64,000 nt of DNA from Elysia chlorotica (taxonomy: Eukaryota; Mollusca; Gastropoda; Plakobranchidae): NCBI GenBank assembly GCA_003991915.1, contig RQTK01001107.1, positions 62,001 through 126,000 of the forward strand. Direction: 5' to 3'. Shown here piece after piece: positions 24,956-36,509 of the stretch. Below the pieces are notes generated by a model. The model searched no databases, was not told where the DNA came from, and saw nothing but the letters and a program-made list of their open reading frames with translations. The translations under genes were made by a program, and so were the position numbers. The first letter of the stretch is position 1, and the number at the start of each line of letters is the position of its first letter.

Positions 24956-25410
24956 CTGAGACTCTAATACAACATGTTAAAGGTGCAAAGTCATTTAAGG
25001 ACATGTGCAGATCTTCAGAAGGAATTTTATACCCAACCTTTAGACAAGCGGCTTCATCAATGGGGCTCTTACGAGACGATGAAGAATGGACCAACTGCAT
25101 AACTAAGACTGCGTTCACGGCATGATCTAGCCAATTGAGACACCTGTTTGCAACAATATTACTCTTTTACAATCCATCCAGCCCTGTCATTCTGTGGGAC
25201 ACTTTAAAAATGCTGAGCAAAAAATGCATTTCAAGCTGTCATGAAGGCTGTTCATTCACCAAGCACCACAAATACAAATTATGTGGGTTTTTTATAGATG
25301 GCGCAGGGGGAAATGGAGAAACATTTCTTTATAACACACTTCTTTCAGAAATCATAGGACTCGGTCTAAGTGCTATCCCCGTGACATCCTCAGGCAATGC
25401 AGCATAATTT
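24956..25410 (+). pseudogene. Helitron PIF1-like helicase, N part
   Basis: Successive blocks are ILYPTFRQAASSMGLL and DDEEWTNCI (25020-25110), LFATILLFYNPSSPVILW (25144-25200), and the Walker A region FFIDGAGGNGETFLYNTLL (25288-25345). The usual GKT lysine is replaced by glutamate (codon 25318-25320), which would abolish ATP binding in this helicase family. PVTSSGNAA, the following motif, is also changed. One stop (near 25125) separates the first two blocks. Confidence 0.75.
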
Positions 25411-26570
25411 TTATGTGGTGGTGCCACTGCTCATTCCACTTTCCACATACCAATACCAATCGAAGAGCACAATACCTGCAGCATAAGTCGCCAATACAAA
25501 TCTGTCCAAAAAATCATCAAACCATCTTTGATAATTATCTGGGATGAGGCACCCATGATGCATCAAATGGTTTTTGAATTTTCGCTATCAGATTGAACCC
25601 ATTGTTCAAAACAGTTTGGAAGCAAGGTTGTTGTCCTTGGAGGAGATTTCAGGCAGATATTACCTGTTGTTCAGAAAGGAAGACAGGCTGATATACTGCA
25701 TGTTACACTCAATAAATCCTACTTATGCGACTGCATCAAAGTTATTCACCTACGCCAAAACATGAGGGTTGGTAACGACGTGCTGTTCCAACAGTGGTTA
25801 TTACGTACGTATAGGCAATGGCACAGAAGAAGTAAACAACGATATTGAAGAGATGCCAATACCCCTTTGCCAACCTGATACAGAAACCCTCATCACCTCA
25901 GTTTACAATGACTTCAGTGAAAATTACAATAAAGAAGAATACCATCTCAAACAGCAATTTTAACAACAACGCATGAAAATTTAGATCAAATCAATGATAA
26001 AATGATGAACAAATTGACATCTGCTACCAAACACACCTACAACAGTGCAGACTCGATAACAAGTGGAGATGCAGATCAAAATCTCTACCCCACTGAATCC
26101 CTCAATAATCAAAATCCAACCGGCCTATCCCCACATCAACAAAAACTCAAATTCAACACACTAGTGATGCTTTTACGGAATTTTAATCCATCTCAAGGAC
26201 TCCTAAACGACACACGCCTTCTGATTAAAACACTAGGACAAAGAGTCATTCAATCCAAAATAATGACAGGCTTATATGCTGGACACATTGTATTCATTCC
26301 ACGCATTGCATTTACAACAACAAAAGACTGTCATCTCCCATTCACACTCACTAGGAGACAGTTTCCCAGTCACAAGGTCAAACTTTGACAAAAGGTGGTA
26401 TATATCTACCACAGCCAGTTTTCGCTCACAGTCAGTTGTATGTAGCTATGTCAAGAGTTAAAAGCTATAATGGTTTACGATTTGCATTGGCACCGCCAAA
26501 AGAGAACTCTATGACAAGCTACACCAATAATGCTAGCTTCAAATCAGCATTAATAATAATATCATAATGG
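25411..26570 (+). pseudogene. Helitron PIF1-like helicase, C part
   Basis: Continuing the helicase: IIWDEAPMMHQM (Walker B, about 25531-25566), then a VVLGGDFRQILPVVQKG-like block (about 25634-25682), a stretch resembling LPQPVFAHSQLYVAMSRV (about 26400-26460, the terminal helicase motif), and SRVKSYNGLRFAL. Frames change at least three times (25574-25765, 25769-25963, 26002-26388, 26385-26567). Order and motifs match eukaryotic Helitron helicases. The protein cannot be produced in one piece. Confidence 0.75.
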
Positions 26571-26734
26571 TGAGTACAATATTTTCTGTTTACATAATAT
26601 CAATGCCAACATGGGTATTGGTTTTAACTTTTAAGCCCACGAATTCGCGAGCCTTCAACTGGTAAATATTAAAAAGTGTAAAAATTATTAGCTTGATTTA
26701 TTTTAGCAAATTTCGCAAATTTTTTTAAAGAAAA

Positions 26735-26892
<158 letters not shown>

Positions 26893-26947
26893 ACTGATTT
26901 ACTCTTTTATCATTTACATGTATAATGTATTCAAAATAATACATGTA

Positions 26948-27834
26948 CTAGCTGGGATGCCCGGCTTCGCTCAGGTTTTGGGACACTGTACGGATATAAA
27001 ATGTTTTTCAAAGGTTATACTTATTACTAATAGAGATAAAGCGCAACTAAAATGGTAAAACATAGTTGTAAAGTAGAAGTTGAAAGCCAAAAAAGCTAAA
27101 CAAATTAGGATATTTACAGGATTTCTCTGTAGATAACATTTCTTTTAGATCCATTTTACCCCATTTTTCGATGATAGTCGACGTAGGTCCATAATTATAG
27201 AATTTAAATTGGGTTCTAACATTTTTAAACCCCGAAAGATCCCCATTCGATAGATCTAGAATTCAGTATAATAACCCGAGCAGAGCCCCGCACGTGAAGA
27301 TGGTGAATGAAAAGAATAAATAAAAATATGTGTAAATCTATGAGTAGTAGAAGTCTAGATCTAGTTATTTGATTTAGCTTTTAGATCCATGTTTATCCCC
27401 TTTTCGATGATAGTCAATATATCTAAATCAATTTCAAGTTTGTACCTTGAGTAGTTATGTCGGAGAAGACGATAATAATTTCACCACTTCTCAAGTAAAA
27501 AGATAAAGAAATAAATAAAGAAACATGCATACGAAAGTTCTTGCAAAGATCCTGGGCTACAACCCCACACGCCCGTTGCAGAACAAACAAAAAGAAAGCA
27601 AAAGATTAAAAGTGAAAAACTTTCAATCCCACTTCATATGAAATTACAGCACGTCAATAACGCATGGAAAACCTTAAAGACTTAAAAGAGAATGGAGCAG
27701 TTCTATTATTATATCAGATGGCACAAGTAGAAGTAAAGGAAAAACTTTATTTCATAAAGCAATACTCAGACACAAAATAAAACTGATTTTTAGAAACACT
27801 AGAATAAATATTTTCGGCTCTATAATATAATAGA
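26948..27834 (-). mobile_element. Non-autonomous Helitron, well-bounded
   Basis: On the minus strand the element starts TCTATTATATTATAGAG (5' TC at 27834, preceded by A) and ends with an imperfect hairpin, GCGAAGCCGGGCATCCCAG, then CTAG (26951-26948), followed by T. A 5' TC, a 3' hairpin plus CTRR, and insertion between A and T without target duplication are the diagnostic Helitron rules, and all are met. No ORF is present. An internal segment is partly repeated ('ttttagatccat' with 'cgatgatagtc' near 27145 and 27382). The element interrupts the LINE endonuclease relic that continues at 27835. Confidence 0.75.
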
Positions 27835-27965
27835 TAATACTGTTTTCATTATAAATGGTTATTGTCCGTGTATCGAATAGGAAAAAAGGTTTTCTGTTAG
27901 ATTTAGTAGGCATAGTGAAAAATCATTTGGGAGATAAAATTTTGTACACTATCTGTGTCGGAGAT

Positions 27966-27999
27966 TTCAATATATATATATATATATATCTATTAAAAA

Positions 28000-28064
<65 letters not shown>

Positions 28065-28090
28065 GTCTATCTATCTATCTATCTGTCTAT
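27966..28090. repeat. (TA)n and (TATC)n microsatellite
   Basis: A TA run followed by about 23 TATC units with TGTC variants. It lies directly left of the mariner TIR and inside the LINE reading frame. Confidence 0.97.
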
Positions 28091-28093
28091 ATA

Positions 28094-29417
28094 CGAGGGG
28101 TGTTCACTATGTTCTTAGCATGACAATGAAGGAATAAACCCAGAGACTTAAAATTTGGCACACTTACATTTATTTCTCTACATAGTCACCCTGCATAGTT
28201 ACACATTTCTGCCACCTGTCCTTGACCTTCAAAAGTCCTTGAGAGTAAAACGTGTCATTTTGCGCTTGAAACCACTCTTCCACAGCAGAAATCGCATCTT
28301 CAATGTCTTCAAAACGGCGCCCTTTTATGGATTTCTTAAGGTTTGGGAACAGACAGAAGTCTGATGGAGCTAAATCCGGTGAATATGGTGGATGGGGAAG
28401 AATTTCATAGCCTCACTGATCAGCTGTCTCAACGGCTTGTCGTGCTCGATGAGCAGGAGCGTTATCATGCAAAAGCAGGACTCCGTTTCGAAGCTTTCCC
28501 AGTCTTCTTCTTACTAATTCAGATCTCAGTCTTTTTAGCAACCCTGAATAATACTCTCCAGTGATTGTTTTCCCCTTTTCCATGTAGTCAGTCATTATGA
28601 TGCCCTCACAGTCCAAGAAACAAGACAGCATGACCTTGCCACTTGATTGTGTGACCTTTGCTTTCTTTGGTGGGGGCGATGAGGGTCTTTTCCATTGCAT
28701 AGATGCGTTTTTCGGCTCTGGATCGAATTGATAGATCCAAGTCTCATCCATGGTTACAATTTTCTGAAAGAACAAGTCGTCATTTGCTTCTAACCGAAGA
28801 AGATGTTTGCAACAATCAGCCCTCTCTTTCTTCTGATCAGCGGTCAATAACCTTGGTACCCATCGAGCTGAGACCTTGTTCAGATTGAGGTGATCATGAA
28901 GAATCTTTTCAACTGAACCTACGCTGATCCTGGTTTCACTTGCTAACTGTTTGACTGTTATTCGCCTGTCCTGCTTTACTAGTCCCTCCACAGTGGACAC
29001 GTTTTTCTCAGTCACAACAGATGTTGGCCGGCCTTCGCGAGGTTCATCCATCACTGACAAAAAGCCAGATTTGAACTTTCTCACACAATGAGTCACCGTA
29101 CTGTAGTTAGGGCACTTTTCAGCATAAACTTCTACCATCTGTTGATGAATTTCCGTGGGGCATTGTCCTTTTAAGTGAAGGAATTTGATGACAGAGCGAT
29201 ATTCAACGGCCTCCATGGCAGACAATTTGTAAACAACAAATGACAACTTCCTTGGGGTTGTTTTACTTGATGCGCTAAAAGGTGCAGAAAAAAAGTTCCG
29301 ATTTTCCCCAAATTTTGCATGCCGTGTTCAACATAGATGATCTAGCTACCCACACAATTTCTTTACTCTAGTACAACTGCTTCAAGGTCAAGCTAAGGAC
29401 ATAATGAACACCCCTCG
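28094..29417 (-). mobile_element. mariner transposon, near complete
   Basis: A 1324-bp element is bounded by imperfect terminal inverted repeats of about 30 bp that start CGAGGGGTGTTCA (28094 onward, and reverse complement ending at 29417). The flanking TA dinucleotides on both sides are the target-site duplication expected of Tc1/mariner. It contains one transposase frame on the minus strand. It sits in a TA-rich microsatellite inside a LINE endonuclease relic. Confidence 0.92.
28170..29246 (-). pseudogene. mariner transposase with one premature stop
   Basis: The frame runs from ATG at 29246 for 277 codons, meets an in-frame TGA (28413-28415), and then continues open for 80 codons to TAA at 28170-28172. 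The total of about 357 residues is close to the usual mariner length of about 345-350. N-terminal helix-turn-helix regions (VIKFLHLKGQ; RITVKQLASE) bind the TIRs. The catalytic triad is visible: TMDETWIYQF, LLLHDNAPAH, and after the stop PYSPDLAPSD, with 34 residues between the second and third aspartates, the DD34D mariner signature. The stop lies between the second and third Asp, so no active enzyme is expected unless the stop is an assembly error or polymorphic. Confidence 0.93.
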
Positions 29418-29465
29418 TATATATATATATGGAAAACCACACAAAGAAGACACAGTTCAACACTT

Positions 29466-29846
29466 ACAATGAGTCACCGTACTGTAGTTAGGGCACTTTT
29501 CAGCATAAACTTCTACCATCTGTTGATGAATTTCCGTGGGGGATTGTCCTTTTAAGTGAAGGAATTTGATGACAGAGCGATATTCAACGGCCTCCATGGC
29601 AGACAATTTGTAAACAACAAATGACAACCTCCTAGGGGTTGTTTTACTTGATGCGCTAAAAGGTGCCGAAAAAAAGTTCCAATTTTCCCCAAATTTTGCA
29701 TGCCGTGTTCAACATAGATGATCTAGCTACCCACAAAATTTCTTTACTCTAGTACAACTGCTTCAAGGTCAAGCTAAGGACATAATGAACACCCCTCGTA
29801 TATATATATATGGAAAACCACACAAAGAAGACACAGTTCAACACTT
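29466..29846. repeat. 381-bp tandem duplicate of mariner end
   Basis: Positions 29085-29465 (mariner 5' coding part, right TIR and 48 bp of flank) are repeated immediately at 29466-29846 with no net indel and only a handful of substitutions. The second copy therefore carries an extra TIR ending at 29798 and the same TA plus microsatellite flank. It could be a real tandem duplication or two haplotypes placed in series by the assembler. Confidence 0.9.
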
Positions 29847-30859
29847 TTTAAATGAACTAAATTTGACCGACATTTGGAGATTACAGCATCCAAAAGAAAA
29901 ATCCTTCACACGGAGTAGAGGCAATCCAGTTGTTGCTAGAATACTGGACTACATTTTGATCGTCGATAATTTAATTCCTCACACAGGAACAAAAAATATT
30001 AAAACTGTCGGCTTCACCGATCATAGAGCCGTCATAGGGTTCCTCAGTTTTCAAAGATTTAAACATGGGGCCGTCTAGTTTTAAGATTAACATAAACCTT
30101 CCAAAAGACATAAACTTCGTGAAGATAATAAATAATTACTTAGAATAAACCGAACAGAATTTTTCAAATCTCGGCCCCCATATGAAATTGGAAATGTTAA
30201 AAACAGAAATTTCAGAAATAAGAGTTACAGCAGAAGTAAACAAACCAATAAAAAGACAGAAACCAAAATAGAACAAGAAAATCTGGAGCATATTGAAACG
30301 CAGCTCGCAAATGATCCTACCAATCAGGAGTTACAGATGAAGATTCTTAATATAAGAGCCTAGATAGAGATCAGGATGGTAGAAAAAATAATAGGGGCTC
30401 AGAACTGATACGGGCCGATATCAAATGGATAGAGGAGGGAAATATAATGAATGACCCCCTCAATGACAAGAGAAAAAAAACCAATGAAAGAGAATGCATC
30501 CAGACAGCACCCTCCATGGATTTGTTGTTGATAAAAAATGTATTTAATAGATATAATGTTATTTTACGCGATAATCCGAATTACTGTCGATAAAATGTAT
30601 ACAAAACAGAATAATTATCACAATAGATGGCCTATAACTGCAAAAAACACCTATGACTGAGCAGAACTTTTGAGCAAAAACCTTATTTATAGGGATAGTG
30701 ATTTAAAAAAAAACTATGTAGTTCAGTTGGAAGTCATGAGTATACCGCCAAGTGCCAAATATGAATTAAAAATGTTTTGTTGCAAAGAATGTAACAATCA
30801 TAATGCGTGTTTTAACAAAGTTGCCTTACTCCTGTTTCTTTCGAAAAAAAAAAACCCAG

Positions 30860-31805
30860 GTGACTCTCACTGGTCCAAAGTGCTGCAGGTCAACGCTGAG
30901 GATGCCAGCTGGTTTGAAAACAAGCGCGGCACTCGCATGTGCCAGAGCTTTCATTTCGGACAACGTTCCAGTTTCCGTGCGGCGAGAGATAAATGTGTTA
31001 CCACCAAGCCGGCCGCTACAGGAGCCGTGGGGACCGCCTCAGTCGCCAAGCCCGTGCTTTGTGCCTGTCCACCAAAAGCAGAACCATCCGGCAGCGCCGG
31101 TACCTCCACCAGCGTCACTGCTACCAACGCCACCACTGCGGATGACGTACCTTCAAAGAATGCAGAGCCTGGAATCCTCGCCTCGCTATTTTCGAAGATC
31201 CGCCAGTGGTTGCAGTCTAAGAGACGCTATGAGGTTTCTCCTGGAGGCGGCGGTCCGCGAGGTAAAGAGGCCGCCCGAGAAGGGAGTTCCGCTAAAGACG
31301 ACAGTGCCAATGGTGCGCGGCGAGAGTCCATCAAGGAAGACTACCTGATCATCAGTAAGGTGAATAACTACCACCCGGAGCTGAAGCGCTCGGAAGCAGC
31401 TTACACGCACAGCCATTACCACCATCACCAAATGGCAGCATCGAAATCCTCTTCGGCGATCTCTTCTTTCACAACCATCAGAGGCTATTCCTCAACGGCA
31501 TCTCCTGTTCTGATAGCTTATAAGAGCAAAACATCCTCCACAGTTGCTCAAACCATCGTTGGTGGGAAACCCGCAGTGGACATCAATATCGAGCTGGTGG
31601 AGAACTCGAGCAGCACGCCAGTGGAGCTCAAGTCGCACTTCAAGGCGAACCCTCTGAAGCTGGTGAATGCGCAGACCCCGGCCCCGTGCAAGACGGCAAT
31701 GATGACCCCAATCTCCCGCGTGCTGTCCCGAAGTCAGCAGCTGCGCCAGTCCAGGAACAAGTACATGAAGCTCCTACAGAAAACTGGTCAGCTCAGTCCA
31801 GGAAG
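30860..31805 (+). CDS. Large GC-rich host exon, unknown protein
   Basis: This part of an open frame differs sharply from its AT-rich surroundings and shows strong GC-ending codon use (GCC, CTG, AAG, GTG). A pyrimidine-rich 3' splice site ends AAACCCAG at 30859, and a possible donor AAG|GTTGGT follows at 31805. It encodes about 315 residues: DSHWSKVLQVNAEDASWF near the start, a Ser/Thr/Ala/Pro-rich disordered stretch, IRQWLQSKRRYEVSPGGGG, a His-rich YTHSHYHHHQ, then VDINIELVENSSSTPVELK and an Arg/Lys-rich end (RNKYMKLLQKTGQLSPGR). The upstream part of the frame (from 30670) looks intronic. I do not recognise the family. It is probably one exon of a multi-exon gene, and its ends are inferred. 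Confidence 0.65.
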
Positions 31806-32097
31806 GTTGGTTCGTGCACTAGGATATCGTCAGTGTGTTTACAATAATTTATGACTCTCAGTTTATAGTTCAAAGTGAACATATTAAATATGTTGCGTGA
31901 CTATGACGACGGCCAGAATGTACTAGTTTCCATCTTTCACCGTTCATTAATTATATTGTTCCTAAAACGCCCTCTTCTTAACCCTTCTAGTGCCCAGCAA
32001 GTACGGACAATTTTCAACTAAAGAGGACATCTCTCCTAGTTTTAATATTCAAAAGATAGATCAGATACAACGACGGATCACAAGGCTAAAATGATAA
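31806..32097. other. Probable intron, nothing recognised
   Basis: AT-rich after the exon. The frame closes at 31852. Confidence 0.4.
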
Positions 32098-32290
32098 TTG
32101 CAGGTGCTGCCAAATAGGGACAGTTTCAAGGACCGGGAATTTCGGTTCATACCTTCACATTGTACTGACACCGTCCCAACCAGCAGGAAATGTATGTGTC
32201 ATGATCATAGTTTGAGCTCAAGACCTTTTAATTAGTATCCCCGCGCTCACGACAGAACTGTCGCATCCATCTTCAGTGAGAAGTCCAAGG
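32098..32290 (-). mobile_element. Diverged SINE
   Basis: 'ttcacattgtactgacaccg' and 'tcccaaccagcaggaaatg' match the reversed middle of the SINE family, with 'tttgagctcaagacc' as a decayed B box. Highly diverged. Confidence 0.4.
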
Positions 32291-32929
32291 AATCTCACCT
32301 ATTTGGTTTCTTACCTGCGAGGATTTTCAAACTCTTACAAATAAGAGGGATGGGCAGATTGGGGGGAGAGGAGTTAATGGTTGAATTTGAAATGATAGGC
32401 ATACTACTAACAATACTGTAAGAGAACTTAAAAAGACATAGCTTACAAAATATAATATATGGTTAACCACGAGCACGGTGTTTGATGGCTTTCATCTGAG
32501 ACCTCCACAAGAACAGGCTATCTCGGAGGCCTGCTATTTTTGGAAGCCTCGCTTCCATTGCTTCTGTTTTCCCCTTGAGAATATTGATTTTAGTTCACAC
32601 AATTATCAGCGCTTATCGTATTCTTCTCTAGACTGTATCACTCTTGTAGACAACATAAAAAGAAGTAGGCAATGTTTGCTAAATGATCCCAGCGTATCAA
32701 GAGGTGCTCGCACTACTCAACTGAGTACGAGCTTCTTAATCCCTTCACCTAACCGGCCGTGCTGCGATCTATGCTTTTAGTTTTAAAAAATTCTATCTAA
32801 TGGTGAAGTTCTTTACTTGTAGGTTTCCAAGTAATTTACTTTTCAGCGAGAGGTCACAATTTTACATTCTGGCACGTAGAATCAGAGCTGTTATACGAGA
32901 ACTTCAGTATCAGACGGTCAAAATTTACA

Positions 32930-33022
32930 AACACCGACGCAACCGGAAGGCGACGAAATCGGATAAGACAAAGATTTCTGATCGATGTATCGAACCGTTA
33001 TATCGCCAGCTCACCCCACTTA
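32930..33022 (-). mobile_element. SINE fragment
   Basis: 'caccgacgcaaccggaaggc' and 'gacgaaatcggataa' match the reversed SINE middle, followed by 'gatgtatcgaacc', a decayed B box. Confidence 0.45.
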
Positions 33023-34316
33023 TAAATTTCGCTTCCCTTAACTAGTTTATACAGTGCAAGAAAATTGTTGAAATTCATAAAGAAGAAAATGTTCTTTAAA
33101 AAAAATAAAAAAAAATAAACGAACAATAATGAAAACAGTCAACTCGACAATAACCAAGAAAGGATGAATAAAATATACTAAATAAATTTCTTGAAACATG
33201 GTTTTCAGATTGATATAATTATTATTGTCATTATATCACACAGCGTTTTTTTTAAACAAATGTCGTAATTGATTTTTTCGACCTCAATTAGATAAGATTT
33301 GCATTTTCCTTTGTTAACACAAGATGAAAGAATTTTCTATGTCTCTATTGACTTTTCGATCATCTCAATAAAACGAGAGCAATAGACATGTTGACTTTTT
33401 CCTCCATTACATCAGATATGTCAGAGTTGGAATGGAGCTTTTCGCAAAGGTTAATATCTCTCGCGTCGTGGGTGTTTTGTAAAGAAAAAAGACGCTCTGT
33501 TTTTCTACAATAGAACTTTGAAACGTGAAGAAGTGTAAAATTATATTACGCCGGAGCAATTTTTTGGTACTATTAGCATCATACATGTACACGCTATTTA
33601 GGGATGATGAAATAAATATCAATACTGGGAAAAGCCCAGGTACTATTCTGTCTGAGACGGTGCTACACATTATTTGGCGCGTTCCTGCATTTTTCCTATG
33701 CCCCCAGCGTTTGATAGCAACATGGTGTAAACTTTCTAAAAGTTGCACGATACATTTTTAGGTGTATTAAGTAACGCTTTTTTTAAATTTAAATTTGTCT
33801 CCATTGATAAGTTAAGTGGCCTAATTTAAAACAAAATAACCCCGCCCTCTTACCTACCCATCACAAAGGTATACTTATATTCTGTTAAGATCAGATGAGA
33901 TAAGTATATAAACACATTAAATTGTATCACGAATCATACCTAAAAATCAAACGCTATTTATATACATATAGAACGAGGGTTTTGAGATTGTAAATAGATT
34001 TCAAATGGACAAATGCAATAAAAAAAATAGCAAGTACAACAGTGCTAGAAATAGGAGCACTTTTAAATAATAACGTTTAAAGCACCATTCTACTTTTTAC
34101 CCCTGGTTAAAATGTAAATCGAAAGAGGTCTTTGGACCATTAATTCCATCATCTCTCGGACGATCGAGAGTCTCGAAAAATCTTGTTCTACTGTGTGTTT
34201 CTGACGCGACTACAAAATTTAGAACTCCCAAAGAGTCTGCAATAAAAGAAAACTGATAGTGGCTTATGAAACGATGATAGATATCCGGATGGTGCTCCAA
34301 GTAGATCTTGTAGTCC
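33023..34316. other. No recognised gene
   Basis: AT-rich. Mutually overlapping ORFs on both strands (33407-33748 minus, 33525-33761 plus, 34097-34300 minus) lack domains. Confidence 0.45.
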
Positions 34317-34538
<222 letters not shown>

Positions 34539-34759
34539 TATGCCACAGTCTGTCTGTCTCTGTCTTTTTCTATGTCTCTGTCTGTATCAATGTCTCTCTG
34601 AATGTATGTCTCTGTTTCTGTCTCTCCCCTTCTCTCCCTCCTCTGTTATCCACTTCAGCCAAAATTAAAGAGTCTAGTAAAGCTGCCACTCTCCCCTCTG
34701 TATCTCTCTCTAGTGCTTTTCTCTCTAAGAGTGTGTGTGTGTGTGTGTGTGTGTATACA

Positions 34760-35735
34760 ACGAGGGTATAATGCAATAATGTTTAACCTAAGGCCATCAA
34801 TGTAATAATGCAGTATTACAATATTATATTTCAGAGAACCAAGACTTTTGTGCTAATAATTATTTAGAAAGTGTGCGAGCTAGTAATAACTAAAATCGTG
34901 ATGGCGCTGCGGTAATTAGTAGTGAGCACAAGTCAGGGAGTACCAGATGGACATACACTGTCAAAGACGTCATAAAAAATGAACAGGCGTGTAACACTTG
35001 GCGTGTTGAGCCGTCTCTAATACCGACTGCCACATTGGCTCCGGCAATAACAATCGCCCCCTTTTCATGATAACACGCTTAGGACACATACGCGATTGGC
35101 ACTTTCCCCCAGTCCATACTAACAGAGAAAAAAAACCACAACTCGCAATGATATTTTTTTCATATGACTAAGAAAAATAGAACCCGCGTCAATTTACGGA
35201 TGTTACTGTTAGGTACTTGTACACACCGAAAGCTTCGCATTTGCTTTATGGTGATTGCTTGGGAAATGAGCCCAATGTTCCATGCTTCGTGCATCGCGTA
35301 TTTCATTCTATACATGTGTTACCTTAAAGACTAAATATTCACATATACTGTGATATTTGTGTTTATTAAAGTTAAAACATTTGCCCCTCATACTTTAATG
35401 GTAGGACTGAAGCCATACTTGCCCGAATAGGAGTTAATTTTTATTGTTTGTACATGGAAAGTTAGTTCTAACTTGGGACGTCTCTTGCATCTTCGGTGTA
35501 AATTGTTTATTTTCAGTTCCAAAGAATTGGGTTCCTCATGAGAATTGTTTTCAGGTGATCAATTAATTTGAGACTATGACTTAAGATTTAGGGAAAGGCC
35601 TCGTTGTGGAAACAGTTGTAAGAGCTTACAGCCCATATATTCATTTACTAATCTTCATATTTGTTGGGCAAATGAATTACCTAGCCACTTGTGTAGTTTT
35701 GGGATTTGTCTGAGTTGGCATGCTCTGACTGTGGA
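34760..35735. other. No recognised gene; one shared motif
   Basis: Mostly featureless. At 35386-35438 lies a segment ('taggactgaagccat', then 'CCGAA', then 'ttaat') that recurs at 41427-41479. Confidence 0.4.
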
Positions 35736-35739
35736 TAAG

Positions 35740-36368
35740 AGGGCATCGAGGAGGAGCGTGGGGGCAAATCCTCAGGGAAATTTTAGGATTCTCCTTGTGG
35801 TGTTGTGATATCGTCTTGGCTGGCTACGAAAAGCCAAAGGAGTTGGTGGTGTTAGAACTGACCCATGCGCAGGCTCAGGTTGTGGAACAGAGCTTGAATC
35901 TGCTACAGTCTGGTCGACGTGGCTGTGCTAGGTAACTCCTGGTGCGATTTCGATCTCGTACTTCCGGGTTCCCGCCCGTGTGGTAACGGAGCCCTCATTC
36001 GGAGGGGTGAAAAGAATGGTTACCACCGTCTGCTGTCGCGCGTGATACAGTAAAAGACTACTAAGGACAAGCCCTTTCTCTTTGTCTTGCCAAGTCTTCT
36101 GTACCGCTCTCTTTTATGCGACTATCATCTTGTATTTTGCTTTTTTATCTCCCATCCACTTTACTTCTGGCTCAAGTATTTGACACCTTGATTGCCGTGA
36201 GCTGCGTCCCGTAAAGGTAGAGGTTGATCCTGGTAAGAGAGGTGAACCGGCTTGCGGGCTGTCATTCACAAACACACCTCTTTGGCCCACTCCTTCACCT
36301 GAGACGGGTGGGCGGTGCGACCCACACCGTTCAATCGGCTGGTCAGTTTTGGCTAGGATCAATCCTAG

Positions 36369-36422
<54 letters not shown>

Positions 36423-36509
36423 CACTTGCTATGCTGGGAGTATAACTCCGGGGTAGCCCTGGCACAATTGGCGCTGGATTACCGCGCAGAACCTCTTTTT
36501 CTTCTTTCT
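35740..36509 (+). mobile_element. Probable 5' UTR of RNase H LINE
   Basis: Unusually GC-rich untranslated sequence immediately upstream of the ORF1 relic at 36510. It includes 'cgggttcccgcccgtgtgg' and a (CT)n tract at 36370-36420. Assignment as the LINE 5' UTR is inferred from position and base composition; the left limit is a guess. Confidence 0.4.

Larger units (their letters stand above)
22619..26575 (+). mobile_element. Helitron copy B (autonomous-type relic)
   Basis: The longest Helitron of the window. The 5' end is plausibly TC at 22619 (TCTATAATTATATTAAAA, preceded by A), alignable with copy A. The 5' region (22640-23850) matches copies A and C apart from an insertion at 22851-23310. 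A Harbinger-like element sits at 23855-24461. Coding relics follow (24484-26570): the CQYCDAK/CCANGQVNLPPL segment, NIRGYNSAFAFASLG, and then the PIF1-like helicase. Rep/HUH sequence is missing, and many frameshifts and stops are present. I could not place a clean CTRR 3' terminus; the copy probably ends between 26575 and the (TATC)n tract at 26735. Confidence 0.75.
27835..30520 (+). pseudogene. LINE apurinic-endonuclease relic, split by mariner
   Basis: The plus strand encodes a broken EEP/AP-endonuclease domain of a non-LTR retrotransposon. TVFIINGYCP (about 27839) is followed after a frameshift by FLLDLVGIVKN and ILYTICVGDFN (about 27890-27970), with the diagnostic GDFN. The domain resumes after the mariner copy at 29805: LTDIWRLQHPKEKSFT, RILDYILIVDNL and FTDHRAVIGFL (the terminal SDH-type motif, here TDH). 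Downstream, stop-ridden frames contain a post-endonuclease linker including LIRADIKWIEEGN (about 30397-30440), as in L1/Tx1-type ORF2 proteins. RT motifs are not reached. Confidence 0.7.

Noticed and set aside
27855..28118. ORF ending in repeated Ile/Tyr/Leu/Ser
   Set aside because: The N part is a real LINE endonuclease piece, but the rest is (TATC)n translation; it is annotated as part of the relic instead.
30803..31348. Alternative 181-residue frame over the host exon
   Set aside because: An overlapping frame with poorer codon bias than the 30860-31805 reading.
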